A DNA stretch of 64,000 nucleotides, taken from NCBI RefSeq assembly GCF_000317515.1, contig NC_019738.1, positions 2,630,001-2,694,000 of the forward strand, written 5' to 3'. Every line of letters starts with the position of its first letter. Position 1 is the first letter of the stretch. Positions 26,320 to 36,576 of this stretch are shown in pieces. Origin of the DNA: Allocoleopsis franciscana PCC 7113 (GTDB lineage Bacteria > Cyanobacteriota > Cyanobacteriia > Cyanobacteriales > Coleofasciculaceae). A program made the translations under genes and the position numbers. Below the pieces are notes generated by a model. The model saw only the letters and a program-made list of their open reading frames with translations, did not search any database and had not been told where the DNA came from.

Positions 26320-28203
26320 TCATGGTTTCCCTGTCTTTCTGTGAATATCCTCCAACTGCTGCCGGAACCGAACTCGCTCAATCCGACTCGTCACTCGTGT
26401 CACCAACTCTGGCCCCACAACAGGTTTACCAATAAAGTCATCTGCTCCCGCCGCAAACACCCGTTGTAGGGACTCAGCATTGGTATGAGCGGTCACAACC
26501 AGGATAGGCAAGTCTCCCCACTGGGGGTCTTGACGCACTACCTGACATAAATCAATTCCACTAAATGTCGGCATCTCTAAATCCAATATCAGCAGATGGG
26601 GAGCCGTTGCCGTCAACACCTCCCAGAATTGCTGAGGATTTTCTAAACAGGTGACTTGGAACCCCCAGGGTTGCAACAGGTGATGCAGCATGGCTAAGGC
26701 GGCTGGATCATCGTCCACCACCATAACTTTGGCTTCTGTGGTGGTGGTTGGAGAAAGCATTTGGGTGATCGCTAGAAAGACTTGCGTCGGTTTTACCGGC
26801 TTATGCAAAAATCCCCGTCCTCCCAAACGGGATACCGCCACCCGATCCGCCAGATTATCTCGCCCCGTGAAGGCTAAAACGGGAATTGAGGGAAATTGTT
26901 CTACGAGTTCTCGCAACAGAGTTAATCCATCATCGGATGGATCGGGGAAACTCAGATCCAGCAAAATCACATCAGGAGGGGTTTGGCTAATGGATTGTCT
27001 GGCAGCGGTCAAATTCGTGATGATATCCATCTCGATTGCCCAAGACATGGCTTCTGCTTTTAAGCGCTCAGTTAAGGCCACATCATCATCAATAACCAAT
27101 ACTCGAATGACGGAAGCCGCAGCGATTGGCTCAGCCGTCAGAACAACAGGAGGTTTCATCAGTTCTTGCCCAAGAGCTATCACCAATTGCTGAAACTGCA
27201 AGGCTTGCTCCTGTCCTAAAGTCACCTCGTTAAGCAACAAATGTTCAATCTGTCGTGCTAATTTCGAGCCTTCTGGGTAGCCAAACGTTCCCAATGAGCC
27301 TGCCAGTTTGTGAGCATTTTGTTGAGCCGTTTGACGCAAGTCATCACTTAAAGAGTCGGCGGATAACACCTTCGTTGCCTGCTCCAGTACAGCAACCTGT
27401 TGTGCAAAGGTATGTTTAAATCGCTCTAATACTTTGTTGACTGAAGCCAGTCCCTTTGCCTGAGCTTGGCTCTTGTTGGCTGTATTTAAAGCCGTTGCCG
27501 AATCAGCGAGATTAGGAGTAGAGCGATTAGGCGCAGCTTTAACTCGATAACCTAAGCCGTATACTGTCTCGATGATTTCTTCGGTTGCACCAGAAGCCTT
27601 GAGCTTCTGTCGCAAGTCCTTGATATGTACTGTAACTGCATTTTCGGTCGGTGGGTCATCTAAAGACCAGAGGCGATCAATAATGGCACTTCGACTAAAG
27701 ATGCGTCGAGGATTTCGCAAGAAGAGTTCTAGAATACTGTATTCTTTGGGTGTCAGAGATAATAATTTCTCTTCATAAGTGACTTCACCCAAATCTGGGT
27801 TCAAACAGAGATCTCCCCATGTTAGCACTGGGGTAACGGCAGAATTTCCCCGACGTAGCAACGCCCGAATCCGCGCCATTAACTCTTGTGGGTCGTAGGG
27901 CTTAATTACATAATCATCGGCTCCAGCATCTAAGCCTTTGACAATATCAATATTCGAGTCTTTTGCAGTGAGTAAGAGAATTGGCTTTTGAAAACCCTGC
28001 GTTCGGAGCTGACGGCAGAGCGTCATACCATCCAGTTTAGGAATGAGCAAGTCCAAGAGGATCAGGTCATAGTCAAACGATGTTGCCAGTTCCAGGCCGA
28101 TTTGACCATCCCTTGCGATGTTAACTATGTAATTATGAGCACTCAGCGCTTTATCCAGCGCCCAAGCCATTGGCTCATCATCCTCTACTAGCAGAATTTT
28201 CAT
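26320..28203 (-). CDS. Five-domain response regulator (REC-wHTH-Hpt-REC-REC)
   Basis: A 627-residue regulator. An OmpR-type receiver (1-118; ILLVEDDEPMAWAL, LILLDLLIPKLDG, VIKPYDP) is followed by a winged-helix DNA-binding domain (about 125-225; LTPKEYSILELFLRNP, VTVHIKDLRQKLK, VYGLGYRVK). Next is an Hpt-like domain (about 250-345) with phospho-His in NAHKLAGSLGTFGY. Two further receivers follow (about 370-485 with VILLDLSFPDPSDDG; about 495-615 with LLILDLEMPTFSG). Related multi-domain regulators occur in cyanobacteria. It contains all parts of a phosphorelay except a kinase, and the kinases are encoded just downstream on the same strand. Confidence 0.9.
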   Translation of the reverse strand: MKILLVEDDEPMAWALDKALSAHNYIVNIARDGQIGLELATSFDYDLILLDLLIPKLDGMTLCRQLRTQGFQKPILLLTAKDSNIDIVKGLDAGADDYVIKPYDPQELMARIRALLRRGNSAVTPVLTWGDLCLNPDLGEVTYEEKLLSLTPKEYSILELFLRNPRRIFSRSAIIDRLWSLDDPPTENAVTVHIKDLRQKLKASGATEEIIETVYGLGYRVKAAPNRSTPNLADSATALNTANKSQAQAKGLASVNKVLERFKHTFAQQVAVLEQATKVLSADSLSDDLRQTAQQNAHKLAGSLGTFGYPEGSKLARQIEHLLLNEVTLGQEQALQFQQLVIALGQELMKPPVVLTAEPIAAASVIRVLVIDDDVALTERLKAEAMSWAIEMDIITNLTAARQSISQTPPDVILLDLSFPDPSDDGLTLLRELVEQFPSIPVLAFTGRDNLADRVAVSRLGGRGFLHKPVKPTQVFLAITQMLSPTTTTEAKVMVVDDDPAALAMLHHLLQPWGFQVTCLENPQQFWEVLTATAPHLLILDLEMPTFSGIDLCQVVRQDPQWGDLPILVVTAHTNAESLQRVFAAGADDFIGKPVVGPELVTRVTSRIERVRFRQQLEDIHRKTGKP

Positions 28204-28375
28204 CTGAAGTTGTTTTTGTACAGCGTATCCTTTACCACGCTGGCATACAGATAAAATCTATCCCAGGGTTTAGGTCACGTTTATCTGTGATCCGCTTCAG
28301 TGGGAGACGCTCTGCCAATGCTGCTTCCCTTGGACTCATCCCCATCAAAACAGGGCGATTGTTGATTGAGACGGT

Positions 28376-29425
28376 TTAGCCGAAGTCGGTTTGGCAGTAA
28401 GCATTGAGGATATGGATACAATTGGCGATCGCACCTAAATGAGCAATCTCATACCCATGAGTATTCTGGGTGGGAAAGCTTAAACAAGCAGCACGCGCCA
28501 CATGACCAAACTTCATGGCTATAGACGCATCACTACCAAATCCACTAATCGCTGCCAGTTGTAGAGGTACATTACAGGCTTTTGCCGTCTGCCGCAGCTC
28601 CCCATTTAACCCTTCGTCATAAATGCCATAGCCATCCTGAGACAGCAACACGGGTGCTTCCCCCGCTTCTATGGGATACTCAGACGACAAAGGGCAAATT
28701 TCCAAAGCAATCAAGGCATCTAAGCCTTGATTTTGAGTAAAATAAAGTGCTCCAATCGCGCCGACTTCTTCCTTTGCCGAGGCGACTAAATAGGTATCTA
28801 CGCTGGGAGTCTTGAGTTGTTGTGCTAAGGCTAAAAGAATCGCTACGGATGCTTTGTTATCCAGCGTATAGCTAGCCATGTAATCTTTCAGGCGTATCGG
28901 TCGCTTCCGATGTTTCCCAATCACCATCCGGGTTCCCACGCGCACGCCAGCCGCTTCTAGTTCTTCTGGGGTACACTTGGTTTCCACCCAAACATCTTCC
29001 CAATGTACGGGTTTATCTTCCTGCTGGGCTTTTTGCGGGGATTCATGGGACACATGGCGCGACCCAAAAGAGAGAATACCGCTAATCGTTTGCTTGTCAC
29101 CCAACAAATCAACGACACCCTCTCCATAAACCCAAGGAAAAGCACCGCCGAGTTTGCGGACTTCAACCCGTCCCTCATCGCCTACGGTCTTGACAATTGC
29201 GCCAATTTCATCTTTGTGGGCAGTAATGGCAATTGATCGTTCGGAAGTGCGCCCAGGAATTTTGGCGATCGCATTTCCCGCTCTATCTTGCCACGCCTGG
29301 ACTCCCAACGCTTGAAATCGACTCATCAACAGTTGGTCAATTTCCCCCTCTACACCACTCGGAGAATGATGTAATACGAGTTCTTCAATGGTTTGGAAGA
29401 GTTGGTCATAATCAAACGCAGACAT
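28376..29425 (-). CDS. M42-family metallopeptidase (glutamyl aminopeptidase/cellulase M type)
   Basis: A 349-residue co-catalytic dizinc peptidase. Metal and catalytic motifs are AITAHKDEIGAIV (His ligand), YTLDNKASVAILLALAQ (bridging Asp), ASAKEEVGAIGALYF (base and ligand Glu), EICPLSSEYP, and a C-terminal His in THGYEIAHLGA. These enzymes trim peptides in the cytoplasm. Length is typical for the family. The gene lies alone between signalling genes and a secreted hydrolase gene. Confidence 0.88.
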   Translation of the reverse strand: MSAFDYDQLFQTIEELVLHHSPSGVEGEIDQLLMSRFQALGVQAWQDRAGNAIAKIPGRTSERSIAITAHKDEIGAIVKTVGDEGRVEVRKLGGAFPWVYGEGVVDLLGDKQTISGILSFGSRHVSHESPQKAQQEDKPVHWEDVWVETKCTPEELEAAGVRVGTRMVIGKHRKRPIRLKDYMASYTLDNKASVAILLALAQQLKTPSVDTYLVASAKEEVGAIGALYFTQNQGLDALIALEICPLSSEYPIEAGEAPVLLSQDGYGIYDEGLNGELRQTAKACNVPLQLAAISGFGSDASIAMKFGHVARAACLSFPTQNTHGYEIAHLGAIANCIHILNAYCQTDFG

Positions 29426-29487
29426 ACTGGATTCTATCGCTCTTGCTTCTGCCAGTTAGTCTACCGCTTGCACACTTAATTGTTGAC

Positions 29488-30513
29488 TTAACTCACGGGT
29501 TGAGATTTTTTCTTCAACTTCCAACCTATAGCCAAAGCACCGAAAATGACTGTACCCACTATCGTCGCTGGTTCAGGGACGGATTCAGTCTCTAATTCAT
29601 CAAAGGCTAATTTAGCAATTTCTTGATGAGTCACGGTTGTGGGATGGATATTATCCCAAAACAAGTATTGAGCTTGTACCGTTTGACTCCCAAGCACACA
29701 ATTTAAGTTGTTGATACAAGCCTCAGTAACATTCGTGAAGCCATATTGAGCGGGATTGGAGATAGCGCCCTTAAACAGGGAATTGACATCGAGCAATTTG
29801 ATATTAAGGTCAGAACCGGGCGCTTGACTGAACGTATTCAGGGTTGTGTTTAGGCTGCTGTTATGAAGGCTAACCAAATTATTGAGGTTATCAGAAATCG
29901 GGGTTGTACTGGTCAACGGCAGACTTCCTAAATCGGGTAAGTTGGCAACTAAGAAATTTTTCGCTCCCAGTGCAGCCAGAGTACTTAAAGCAAAGGATAA
30001 ATTGCCAATAGTCGTCTCCGGTGTGGTAAAGGGTGTAAAACTACTTTGGGTCGGCAGATAATCATTAGCACCCGCCCATAGAACATAAAGGGCATTCGGA
30101 TCAGCCGTCTGATTGGCTGGGATAAGGCTGGCAAATAAACCAATTTGCTGCTGCAATCCCGGTAAATTTGGATTGATGGTGTTATCTAGTCCTGTGGTAG
30201 AGCCACCAAAGGCAAAGTTTATCCCTTGAGTCGGACTAGTTGCTGGAGCAAGTGCCGTATAAGGAGTTGGGTTTAAGTTTAGGTCTTGACCGAGGTAATC
30301 TATCCAATTTGGGCCATTAGAAAAACGTCCATTAAAGTAAGGCGGAGGAGGAGAGCCAGCTCCTATCGCTTGAAGCGTAGCATTGAACGCATTACCCGTA
30401 TCCGAGAGGCTGTCACCAAACACATACATTTGTGTAAACGTTGCCGCCGCAGCCTTAAGCGGTAACAGGAAAGAGAAGAGGACAAATCCTGTCGCAGCAA
30501 TTTGCTTGTTCAT
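29488..30513 (-). CDS. Secreted GDSL/SGNH hydrolase with PEP-CTERM anchor
   Basis: A protein of about 341 residues. The start chosen (MNKQIAATG) opens a signal peptide ending near AAAATF and is preceded by AGGGG; a longer frame upstream is less likely. Esterase blocks are YVFGDSLSDTGN (nucleophile Ser), GRFSNGPNWIDYLGQ, LWAGANDYLP, and DNIHPTTVTHQEIA with the Asp/His pair. The C-terminus reads SVPEPATIVGTVIFGALAIGWKLKKK: a PEP motif, a transmembrane helix and a basic tail, the sorting signal cut by an exosortase. It is probably a surface or exopolysaccharide-associated lipase/esterase. Confidence 0.88.
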   Translation of the reverse strand: MNKQIAATGFVLFSFLLPLKAAAATFTQMYVFGDSLSDTGNAFNATLQAIGAGSPPPPYFNGRFSNGPNWIDYLGQDLNLNPTPYTALAPATSPTQGINFAFGGSTTGLDNTINPNLPGLQQQIGLFASLIPANQTADPNALYVLWAGANDYLPTQSSFTPFTTPETTIGNLSFALSTLAALGAKNFLVANLPDLGSLPLTSTTPISDNLNNLVSLHNSSLNTTLNTFSQAPGSDLNIKLLDVNSLFKGAISNPAQYGFTNVTEACINNLNCVLGSQTVQAQYLFWDNIHPTTVTHQEIAKLAFDELETESVPEPATIVGTVIFGALAIGWKLKKKSQPVS

Positions 30514-30645
30514 AGTAGTTTTCACCCCTGATGGGTTTGACAGATTCTTTAGTTTGGCATTAAAAACATCACCTAATCCCACGCTTTTTAAAACTGGTTT
30601 TTTCTGCCCTATGCCTTCCCTTTTCTGCCTTCTGAAAAGTGGTCT

Positions 30646-32085
30646 CTATGGACTATTTTCAGTCGAGGGTATGGTTTCCAGTTTTGGAGATGGCTGAGTT
30701 GGCTGAGTGGGTTGATTTTTCAGCAGCAGCGCCTCTTTTGCTGATTGCCCTTCCCCTTGAGAACCAAAGTACCAAACCGCTGTTGCTGCCTCAGCGCGAG
30801 TCACGGTTTTCTTGGGTTGGAACAAGGTTGTGTAACCAAATACTCGACGGATATTGGATTGTTCACCATTTTGAAAATCGGCGACTAAAGCCCGCCATGT
30901 CTTCGGGTCAATTTTGGCTACATCTTGAAAGCCCCAAGTTTGCTTAAGGGTGTCCAGCGAGGCTGTGGGCAAGGTTTGACGGGTATCTAAAGGTACCTTC
31001 CATACAACCAGCGTTTCCCGCGTTAAGGGGGCATCGGGACGAAATAAGGCGGCTGTACTATCGCCACTCAAAGAACTGGGAATCAAACCCGCCTCTGCCA
31101 ATGCCTGAATGCTGGAAAAATCGCGATCGCTGCGGGGCACATCCCCAAAGGCGGGTTGAGACGTTTCTGAGGCTAAACGGATTTGCTGTCCTGGACGATT
31201 GGCAAAAATCTGGTTATTCGCGGCAACTAACCAACGGGCAAACTCACGACGTGTAATGGGTTTATTGGCTTCAAAGCTAGTGCCGCTAGCATTCGAGTTC
31301 TGCTTAGCGGCAGATTTATCTACCTTTAAGACTCCCAACTCAGTCAAATCCTTGACTTGCTGGCGCAAGGCTTGAGGGAGTTTATCCAAGTCTGTGAATC
31401 CCTCGGATGGTGTGGATGAAGTCTGTGTCGGCGAATTGGTAACTTCGGGAGTTGTTACAGGCTGCGCCACTTCAGGCTGATTCGGTGATGGGGACACGGA
31501 GGTGGCATTCGCACGAGTCCGAATGTACTGAATGTCAAATTCCGTCGTGCTGTCGGTAGACTTGTCCGTCACAGGTGGTGTAGCTGAAGGGGAGGGTTGA
31601 GTGTTACCAGAGGGAATTGTTAGGGTTACTTCCAGATCGTTCTGACGTGCAACCAACTTACCCCCGGCTGAATCCTGAGAGGTAATCTGCCATCCGTTTG
31701 AGCTCAATACCCGTTGATAAAAGTTCCGAATATTATTAATGGGGTCAGAGGATGACCAACGAGTTAGGTAGCCTTGAGGCATTGACGCTGTGAGCGGCTC
31801 AACATTTTGTAACTCAGCATTGGGATAAGGAGGAATCTCGCTGGGAAAATCGTCAGGCAATTGCACCGAAGTTACAGACGGGCGATTACCTACAGCACCA
31901 CCCAAAGGGCGATCGCTGGGAGATGACCCACCAAAAACAGTGATATTATCCTTCAGCTTCGGGTCGGGTGCCAAGGCATTCTCCAGCGCTTTGCTGCTTG
32001 GAGTGCCGCAGGAAGTCAACACACTCAATAAACAAAGGGCGAAACCAGTCAGTAGGACAGGGCGTTGAAAAGACTGCACAGGCAT
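30646..32085 (-). CDS. SLH-domain lipoprotein
   Basis: A protein of about 479 residues. A lipoprotein signal (FALCLLSVLTSC) opens the frame from the ATG at 32085; a TTG-started extension upstream would bury the signal. A proline- and serine-rich region follows (about 40-250) with one conserved-looking block (FYQRVLSSNGWQITSQD). Three S-layer homology repeats occupy the rest (about 255-460): ITRREFARWLVAANN, FSSIQALAEAGLIPSS and VTRAEAATAVWYFG. SLH proteins attach to peptidoglycan-linked polymer, so this protein probably sits at the cell wall/outer membrane interface. Confidence 0.82.
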   Translation of the reverse strand: MPVQSFQRPVLLTGFALCLLSVLTSCGTPSSKALENALAPDPKLKDNITVFGGSSPSDRPLGGAVGNRPSVTSVQLPDDFPSEIPPYPNAELQNVEPLTASMPQGYLTRWSSSDPINNIRNFYQRVLSSNGWQITSQDSAGGKLVARQNDLEVTLTIPSGNTQPSPSATPPVTDKSTDSTTEFDIQYIRTRANATSVSPSPNQPEVAQPVTTPEVTNSPTQTSSTPSEGFTDLDKLPQALRQQVKDLTELGVLKVDKSAAKQNSNASGTSFEANKPITRREFARWLVAANNQIFANRPGQQIRLASETSQPAFGDVPRSDRDFSSIQALAEAGLIPSSLSGDSTAALFRPDAPLTRETLVVWKVPLDTRQTLPTASLDTLKQTWGFQDVAKIDPKTWRALVADFQNGEQSNIRRVFGYTTLFQPKKTVTRAEAATAVWYFGSQGEGQSAKEALLLKNQPTQPTQPSPKLETIPSTENSP

Positions 32086-32332
32086 TGGATTACAAAGCGT
32101 CTTATTTCTTACGCTAACGCAAATTCCCCAGTGGTTCTTAACCAAACAAGTCTAAAGTGTAAACGTTGAAGGGTAACAAAAAGCCGTCCTGGAGGAACCC
32201 AAAGCTCTAGTGAGGAGTTTCTAGCCAGTTTTACGATGAAAAAAAGCCTGAAGGATGAAACAATGAAGCATTTGCAAGGGAGGAATACCAGAAAAACGCT
32301 ATGCCTCCCACTTCATACTTCATACTGGGTTT

Positions 32333-32971
32333 ATGGCTTCAGAAGAAAAAGAATTAGCGGCGCATTCTAAGTCTCTCGGTTTGGCAGAGGCCACGACAGA
32401 GACTATTACAGATGAAAAATCAACGGGGGTGAAAGAACCCCCGAACAGTTGGCAACAATTCCGGGAAAATCTGCAAATTGTTGTAATCGCGTTGGTCTTA
32501 GCGCTGTTGATTCGGATGTTTGTGGCAGAACCGCGCTACATTCCTTCCGATTCAATGCTACCAACCTTAGAAATCGGCGATCGCTTGGTTGTGGAAAAAA
32601 TTTCTTACCATTTCCGTGCACCTGCGATCGGGGAAATTGTGGTCTTCGATCCACCCCAACAACTCCAGATTCAAGGTTACGCCAAAGACCAAGCCTTCAT
32701 CAAACGGGTAATTGGCACATCGGGTCAAATCATTCAAGTCCAAGACGGCAAGGTTTACCGCAATAACCTTCCCCTCGCAGAAGACTACATCGCTGAACCC
32801 CCAGCCTATGACATGCCAGCAGTACAAGTGCCGGAAGGTTATCTATTCGTGATGGGAGATAATCGGAATAACAGCAATGATTCTCACGTTTGGGGCTTTT
32901 TGCCTCAAGAGAATGTCATTGGTCATGCTTGCTTCCGCTTTTGGCCGTTCCGTCGAATTGGGGACGTATAA
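32333..32971 (+). CDS. lepB: Signal peptidase I
   Basis: A 212-residue membrane-bound leader peptidase. A cytoplasmic N-terminus is followed by one transmembrane helix (about 48-64). Box B holds catalytic Ser74 in YIPSDSMLPTLEIGDRLVVEK, box D holds general-base Lys124 in FIKRVIG, and box E is GDNRNNSNDSHVWGFLP. It removes signal peptides from exported proteins, presumably including the secreted proteins encoded next to it. Short CATACTTC-like repeats lie just before the gene (about 32308-32325). Confidence 0.95.
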   Translation: MASEEKELAAHSKSLGLAEATTETITDEKSTGVKEPPNSWQQFRENLQIVVIALVLALLIRMFVAEPRYIPSDSMLPTLEIGDRLVVEKISYHFRAPAIGEIVVFDPPQQLQIQGYAKDQAFIKRVIGTSGQIIQVQDGKVYRNNLPLAEDYIAEPPAYDMPAVQVPEGYLFVMGDNRNNSNDSHVWGFLPQENVIGHACFRFWPFRRIGDV

Positions 32972-33025
32972 GCAGAATTTAGGAGTTCAGGAGTTCAGAC
33001 TATTGTCTTCTCCTGATGTTCTTTT

Positions 33026-33676
33026 TCACTTCTGATTCCTTGGGCGAGACTGTCGAATTGCTCCAGCGCGGCAATCTCGTAGCCAGATGTTCACAGCCTG
33101 ACCCACAACACCTTTACTGCTCTCCTGTGGCGGTGTCGGGGGGCGTCCTGAAGAAGAACCAATTCGAGAAAACATCGTAGCTACACGCCAGCCCTGTGGG
33201 GTTTGAGTTAAAAATAACCAGTGGTAAAGCTGCATGTAAGACGCTTTACCTCCTAGGTACTGCCGCTCTAAGGTGGTAAAAAACACTTGCTGTGGGGGTT
33301 CTAAGTCAATGGCTGAAGCGGGAGGGGTGTAAGACCCTGGCCCTAAAGTCAGAGGTTCAAACTCTGGGCGACCGGCTACCAGAACACTGCTGGAGCTTGA
33401 AGGCGTTCTGACTGAGCGTCGAGATCGTTGCATCACTCGGTTGGCATAGCTGGGTAAATCCTTGAGCATGAGGGAGGTTAAGGTTTCCACGTCCCTTGGG
33501 CATTTTGAGGAGGGAGGGGAGGCTGGGGATTGAGCCGTAAGTAGAGGCGGCGAGGGAGGGAGGGCGAGAGGCTTGACAGGTAGGGCACTGGCTGTGCCTT
33601 GTATGCCCAGCCAACCGATCATCATCAGCTTCATATAAGCAAGATTTCTTGCCTCACCTCTTGTGGGCAACCCCAT
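33026..33676 (-). CDS. Conserved exported protein of unknown function
   Basis: A protein of about 216 residues with an N-terminal hydrophobic segment (KLMMIGWLGIQGTASALP) suggesting export. A proline-rich stretch and a region with KCPRDVETLTSLMLKDLPSYANRVMQR and QVFFTTLERQYLGGKASYMQLYHWLFLTQTPQGWRVATMFSRIG follow. No known catalytic motif is seen. The ATG at 33676 is preferred because GAGG lies about 9 bases before it; TTG at 33685 and ATG at 33634 are alternatives. It follows pyrF after fewer than 20 bases and is probably cotranscribed. Confidence 0.7.
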   Translation of the reverse strand: MGLPTRGEARNLAYMKLMMIGWLGIQGTASALPVKPLALPPSPPLLTAQSPASPPSSKCPRDVETLTSLMLKDLPSYANRVMQRSRRSVRTPSSSSSVLVAGRPEFEPLTLGPGSYTPPASAIDLEPPQQVFFTTLERQYLGGKASYMQLYHWLFLTQTPQGWRVATMFSRIGSSSGRPPTPPQESSKGVVGQAVNIWLRDCRAGAIRQSRPRNQK

Positions 33677-33694
33677 ATTCTTCAACCTCAGTTT

Positions 33695-34417
33695 TTAGAC
33701 ACCAAGTGCGGCTAGTTCCTCACAAATCTTCTCCCAAGCGGCAACAGGTTCAGGCGCTGCGGTAATGGGTCGCCCGATCACAAGGTAATCGGCACCCGCT
33801 TTGATGGCATCTGATGGCGTCATAGAGCGTTTTTGGTCATCCGCTTGTGCCCAACTCGGTCGAACTCCTGGACAAACCAGCAAAAAATCATCCCCACAAA
33901 CCTGGCGTAGTTGAGCCACTTCTTGAGGAGAACAAACAGCGCCGTTCAAACTCGATTCTTGAGCCAAGAGTGCCATTTGCAGGGCGTATTCGGGCAGTTC
34001 CACAGGTACTTTTAGGTCAAAGGCTAAATCCCGTGAGGTGAGACTCGTCAGCAGGGTAATGGCGATTAACTTCGGGGACGGGTAACCGGCCTGTTGTGCC
34101 CCATCCCTCGCTGCCACATTCACCGCTTCGAGCGCACGGCGACCGGCTGTGGCATGGACGGTGATTAAATCCACACCATACGTTGATACTTGACGAATTG
34201 CTCCAGCCATGGTATTGGGAATGTCATGAAATTTGAGGTCAAGAAAGACCCGTTTTTGTTGATTTTTCAAAAAACGAATAATTCCAGGACCCGTGCTGAC
34301 AAACAGTTCCAGCCCGACTTTCCAGAATGTGACTTGCGGCAACTGTTCGACAAGGGCGATCGCCTCTTGCTCAGTGGGAACATCTAAAGGAACAATAATC
34401 TGGTCTTCTACAGGCAT
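33695..34417 (-). CDS. pyrF: Orotidine 5'-phosphate decarboxylase
   Basis: A 240-residue TIM-barrel enzyme that converts OMP to UMP in pyrimidine synthesis. The catalytic Asp60-Lys62-Asp65 array is seen in [12 protein letters not shown]. Further family blocks are IIVPLDVPT at the N-terminus, [22 protein letters not shown], and [12 protein letters not shown] near the C-terminus (phosphate-binding). Normal length for the short bacterial class. Confidence 0.95.
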   Translation of the reverse strand: MPVEDQIIVPLDVPTEQEAIALVEQLPQVTFWKVGLELFVSTGPGIIRFLKNQQKRVFLDLKFHDIPNTMAGAIRQVSTYGVDLITVHATAGRRALEAVNVAARDGAQQAGYPSPKLIAITLLTSLTSRDLAFDLKVPVELPEYALQMALLAQESSLNGAVCSPQEVAQLRQVCGDDFLLVCPGVRPSWAQADDQKRSMTPSDAIKAGADYLVIGRPITAAPEPVAAWEKICEELAALGV

Positions 34418-34513
34418 CCTGAAGGGTTGAAGGTTGAAGGACGGTGGAATGTTGAAGGCTGAAGGTTGAGAAGATGAATTGAATCACTCCTAACCTGTCA
34501 ACCTGCAATCCCC

Positions 34514-35707
34514 TTATGGTACTAGACGGACAAATTTCTTTTTCCCGACTTGTAAAACTTTGCCGTTTAAGCTATCTGGGGAATCAAAGGTGAGGTCAAC
34601 CGTAGAAATGCGATCGCCTTCTAGTTTTACACCCCCATTTTGAATCTGTCGCCGCGCCTCTCCACTCGATTCACACAGTCCACTGGCGTTCAGGATATAA
34701 AACAACTTGGCGGGAAATGTAACCGCAGCCAAAGAAAATTCGGGGATAGCGCCCCCTTGTTTGGCTTCATCCGCCGCTTTCTTACCGTGGTAGTGGGAGA
34801 CAATAGTCCAGGCGAGAAGTTGTTGGCGATCGCGTGGATTAGTTGGTAGTTCGTCCAATGCTAAATCCGTCAGCAACTCAAAATACGAATCCACCTGATT
34901 ATCTTTCGTCCCTTCCAACTTCTGATACATCGTCAAGGGTTCATCCCTTAACCCAACGTAGTTGTTCAGCGACTTGGACATCTTCTGCACCCCATCTGTC
35001 CCGATTAAAATCGGCGTCAAGAGTCCAAACTGAGGCGTCTGCCCAAAATGCCGTTGCAAATCTCGCCCGACGGCAATATTAAATTTTTGGTCAGTACCCC
35101 CCAATTCAACATCTGCCTGTACCGCGACGGAATCATAGCCTTGCATCAGTGGGTAGAGAAATTCATGCAGGTAAATCGGATTTTCTTGCTTATAGCGCTC
35201 CGCAAACCCCTCCTTTGCCAGCATTTGCCCCACTGTCATCGTCGCCAACAATTCTAGAATTTTCGCTAAGCCCAGTGGTTCTAGCCACTCCGAGTTATAA
35301 CGAATTTCTAAACGTCCCGGTGTCTCAAAGTCTAAAATGGGGCGGACTTGATCCAAGTAAGTTTGAGCATTGTACTTAACCTCATCCACGGAAAGCTGAC
35401 GGCGTACGTCAGATTTACCGGTTGGGTCACCAATTCGTGCGGTAAAATCCCCAATAATCAGGACGGCGGTATGACCTGCATCCTGGAAAGCCCGCAGTTT
35501 CCGAACTGGAATACTATGACCGAGATGGATATCGGCTCCGGTTGGGTCAATTCCCAACTTTACCCGTAAGGGACGGTCGGTTTTCCTTAGACGCTGAACT
35601 AAATTTTCGTTAGCATCTTGAGAATCAGCTTGATTGGGAAAAATTTCACTGATACCTCGATAGAGCCACGATAGCTCGTTGGGAATGGCGGATTCAAAAT
35701 TTGACAT
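34514..35707 (-). CDS. tyrS: Tyrosyl-tRNA synthetase
   Basis: A 397-residue class I aminoacyl-tRNA synthetase. The HIGH-type motif is HLGHS (61-65) and the KMSKS loop is [13 protein letters not shown] (near 245). A C-terminal S4-like RNA-binding domain contains [15 protein letters not shown]. Length and motif type match the TyrZ-like subgroup. It precedes pyrF on the same strand, with a 96-base spacer containing short degenerate GAAGGTTGAAGG repeats. Confidence 0.95.
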   Translation of the reverse strand: MSNFESAIPNELSWLYRGISEIFPNQADSQDANENLVQRLRKTDRPLRVKLGIDPTGADIHLGHSIPVRKLRAFQDAGHTAVLIIGDFTARIGDPTGKSDVRRQLSVDEVKYNAQTYLDQVRPILDFETPGRLEIRYNSEWLEPLGLAKILELLATMTVGQMLAKEGFAERYKQENPIYLHEFLYPLMQGYDSVAVQADVELGGTDQKFNIAVGRDLQRHFGQTPQFGLLTPILIGTDGVQKMSKSLNNYVGLRDEPLTMYQKLEGTKDNQVDSYFELLTDLALDELPTNPRDRQQLLAWTIVSHYHGKKAADEAKQGGAIPEFSLAAVTFPAKLFYILNASGLCESSGEARRQIQNGGVKLEGDRISTVDLTFDSPDSLNGKVLQVGKKKFVRLVP

Positions 35708-36576
35708 TCGTCTGGGACATCTTTAAGGATTGAATAGCAAATTTAACGTACTCTACCCTGCAACCTACAGCTATGGAGCCACAGATGAAAGTGAGGAGAT
35801 TATTAAGAGATTTTCACCCTTAACGGCTGCACTTGCACAGCCTCTACCCAGTCCAAACCGCTAGTGAAGCGTTAGTAGGGGAGCTTTCGTGAGCAGTTTC
35901 CAGCGTCAGTTGATTCGGGCTAATCTCTAGATGTTGGTGCAAGATTCACAGAACTAGGATGACAGAGCATTAAAATTTACCGTTTGTTATACATAATGCA
36001 AGACACTCAGACTAACCCGTTTTGCCCACAATGCCAAAGAGGCATGATAGCTCAGCTCACCCTTATCCCAAAATGCACCTAGTATGATGAAGTAATGCTT
36101 ACTTTTAGCCAATGCTTTGGCAGTCGTTACTCTATGACTTCTCTTTTAGAATACACAAGAGCGACAATCAGGATTGGCGTAGCCGAAGTTCCTAAGCAGA
36201 CTACCACCAACGCTTTTCGCCGTGTACTGTGCCCAATAGCTTGGGGGCAACAGCCGTATCGTCCTCATGTCCCTAGGTCTGATCGCTTACCTACCCATGC
36301 TGTGTGGGCGTTGTTAAGACTCGGACTTACACACCCACTGACTATGATTCTCGAAAATTCACCACCCCAAGTCCTCAAACAAATTCTTCGCTTTGCTCAC
36401 AATGTGAGAATTCCATCTCAATGCATAAGCAGTCCTCAAGAGGGTTTTTTGGGAATTCAGTTTCTCTGTCATCCTGCTATTGCTATAAATTTCTGTAATT
36501 ATCTATAGAAAGTATTGATATAAAGTTACTTTCCCTTGTGTCTTTAGTCTTTTTTGAGTGAGGAAGTGAAATCGCC
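35708..36576. other. 869-bp intergenic region upstream of the penicillin-binding protein gene
   Basis: It separates divergent tyrS and PBP genes and must hold both promoters. A 137-codon frame at 36095-36508 has atypical composition (Pro, Ser, Cys), no ribosome-binding site and no family resemblance, so it is not called. Short interspersed-repeat text (GCGTAGCCGAAG near 36177) is present. Confidence 0.55.

Noticed and set aside
36095-36508. 137-codon plus-strand frame upstream of the penicillin-binding protein gene
   Set aside because: No ribosome-binding site, odd composition with scattered Cys and Pro, and no resemblance to any family; it overlaps interspersed-repeat text.
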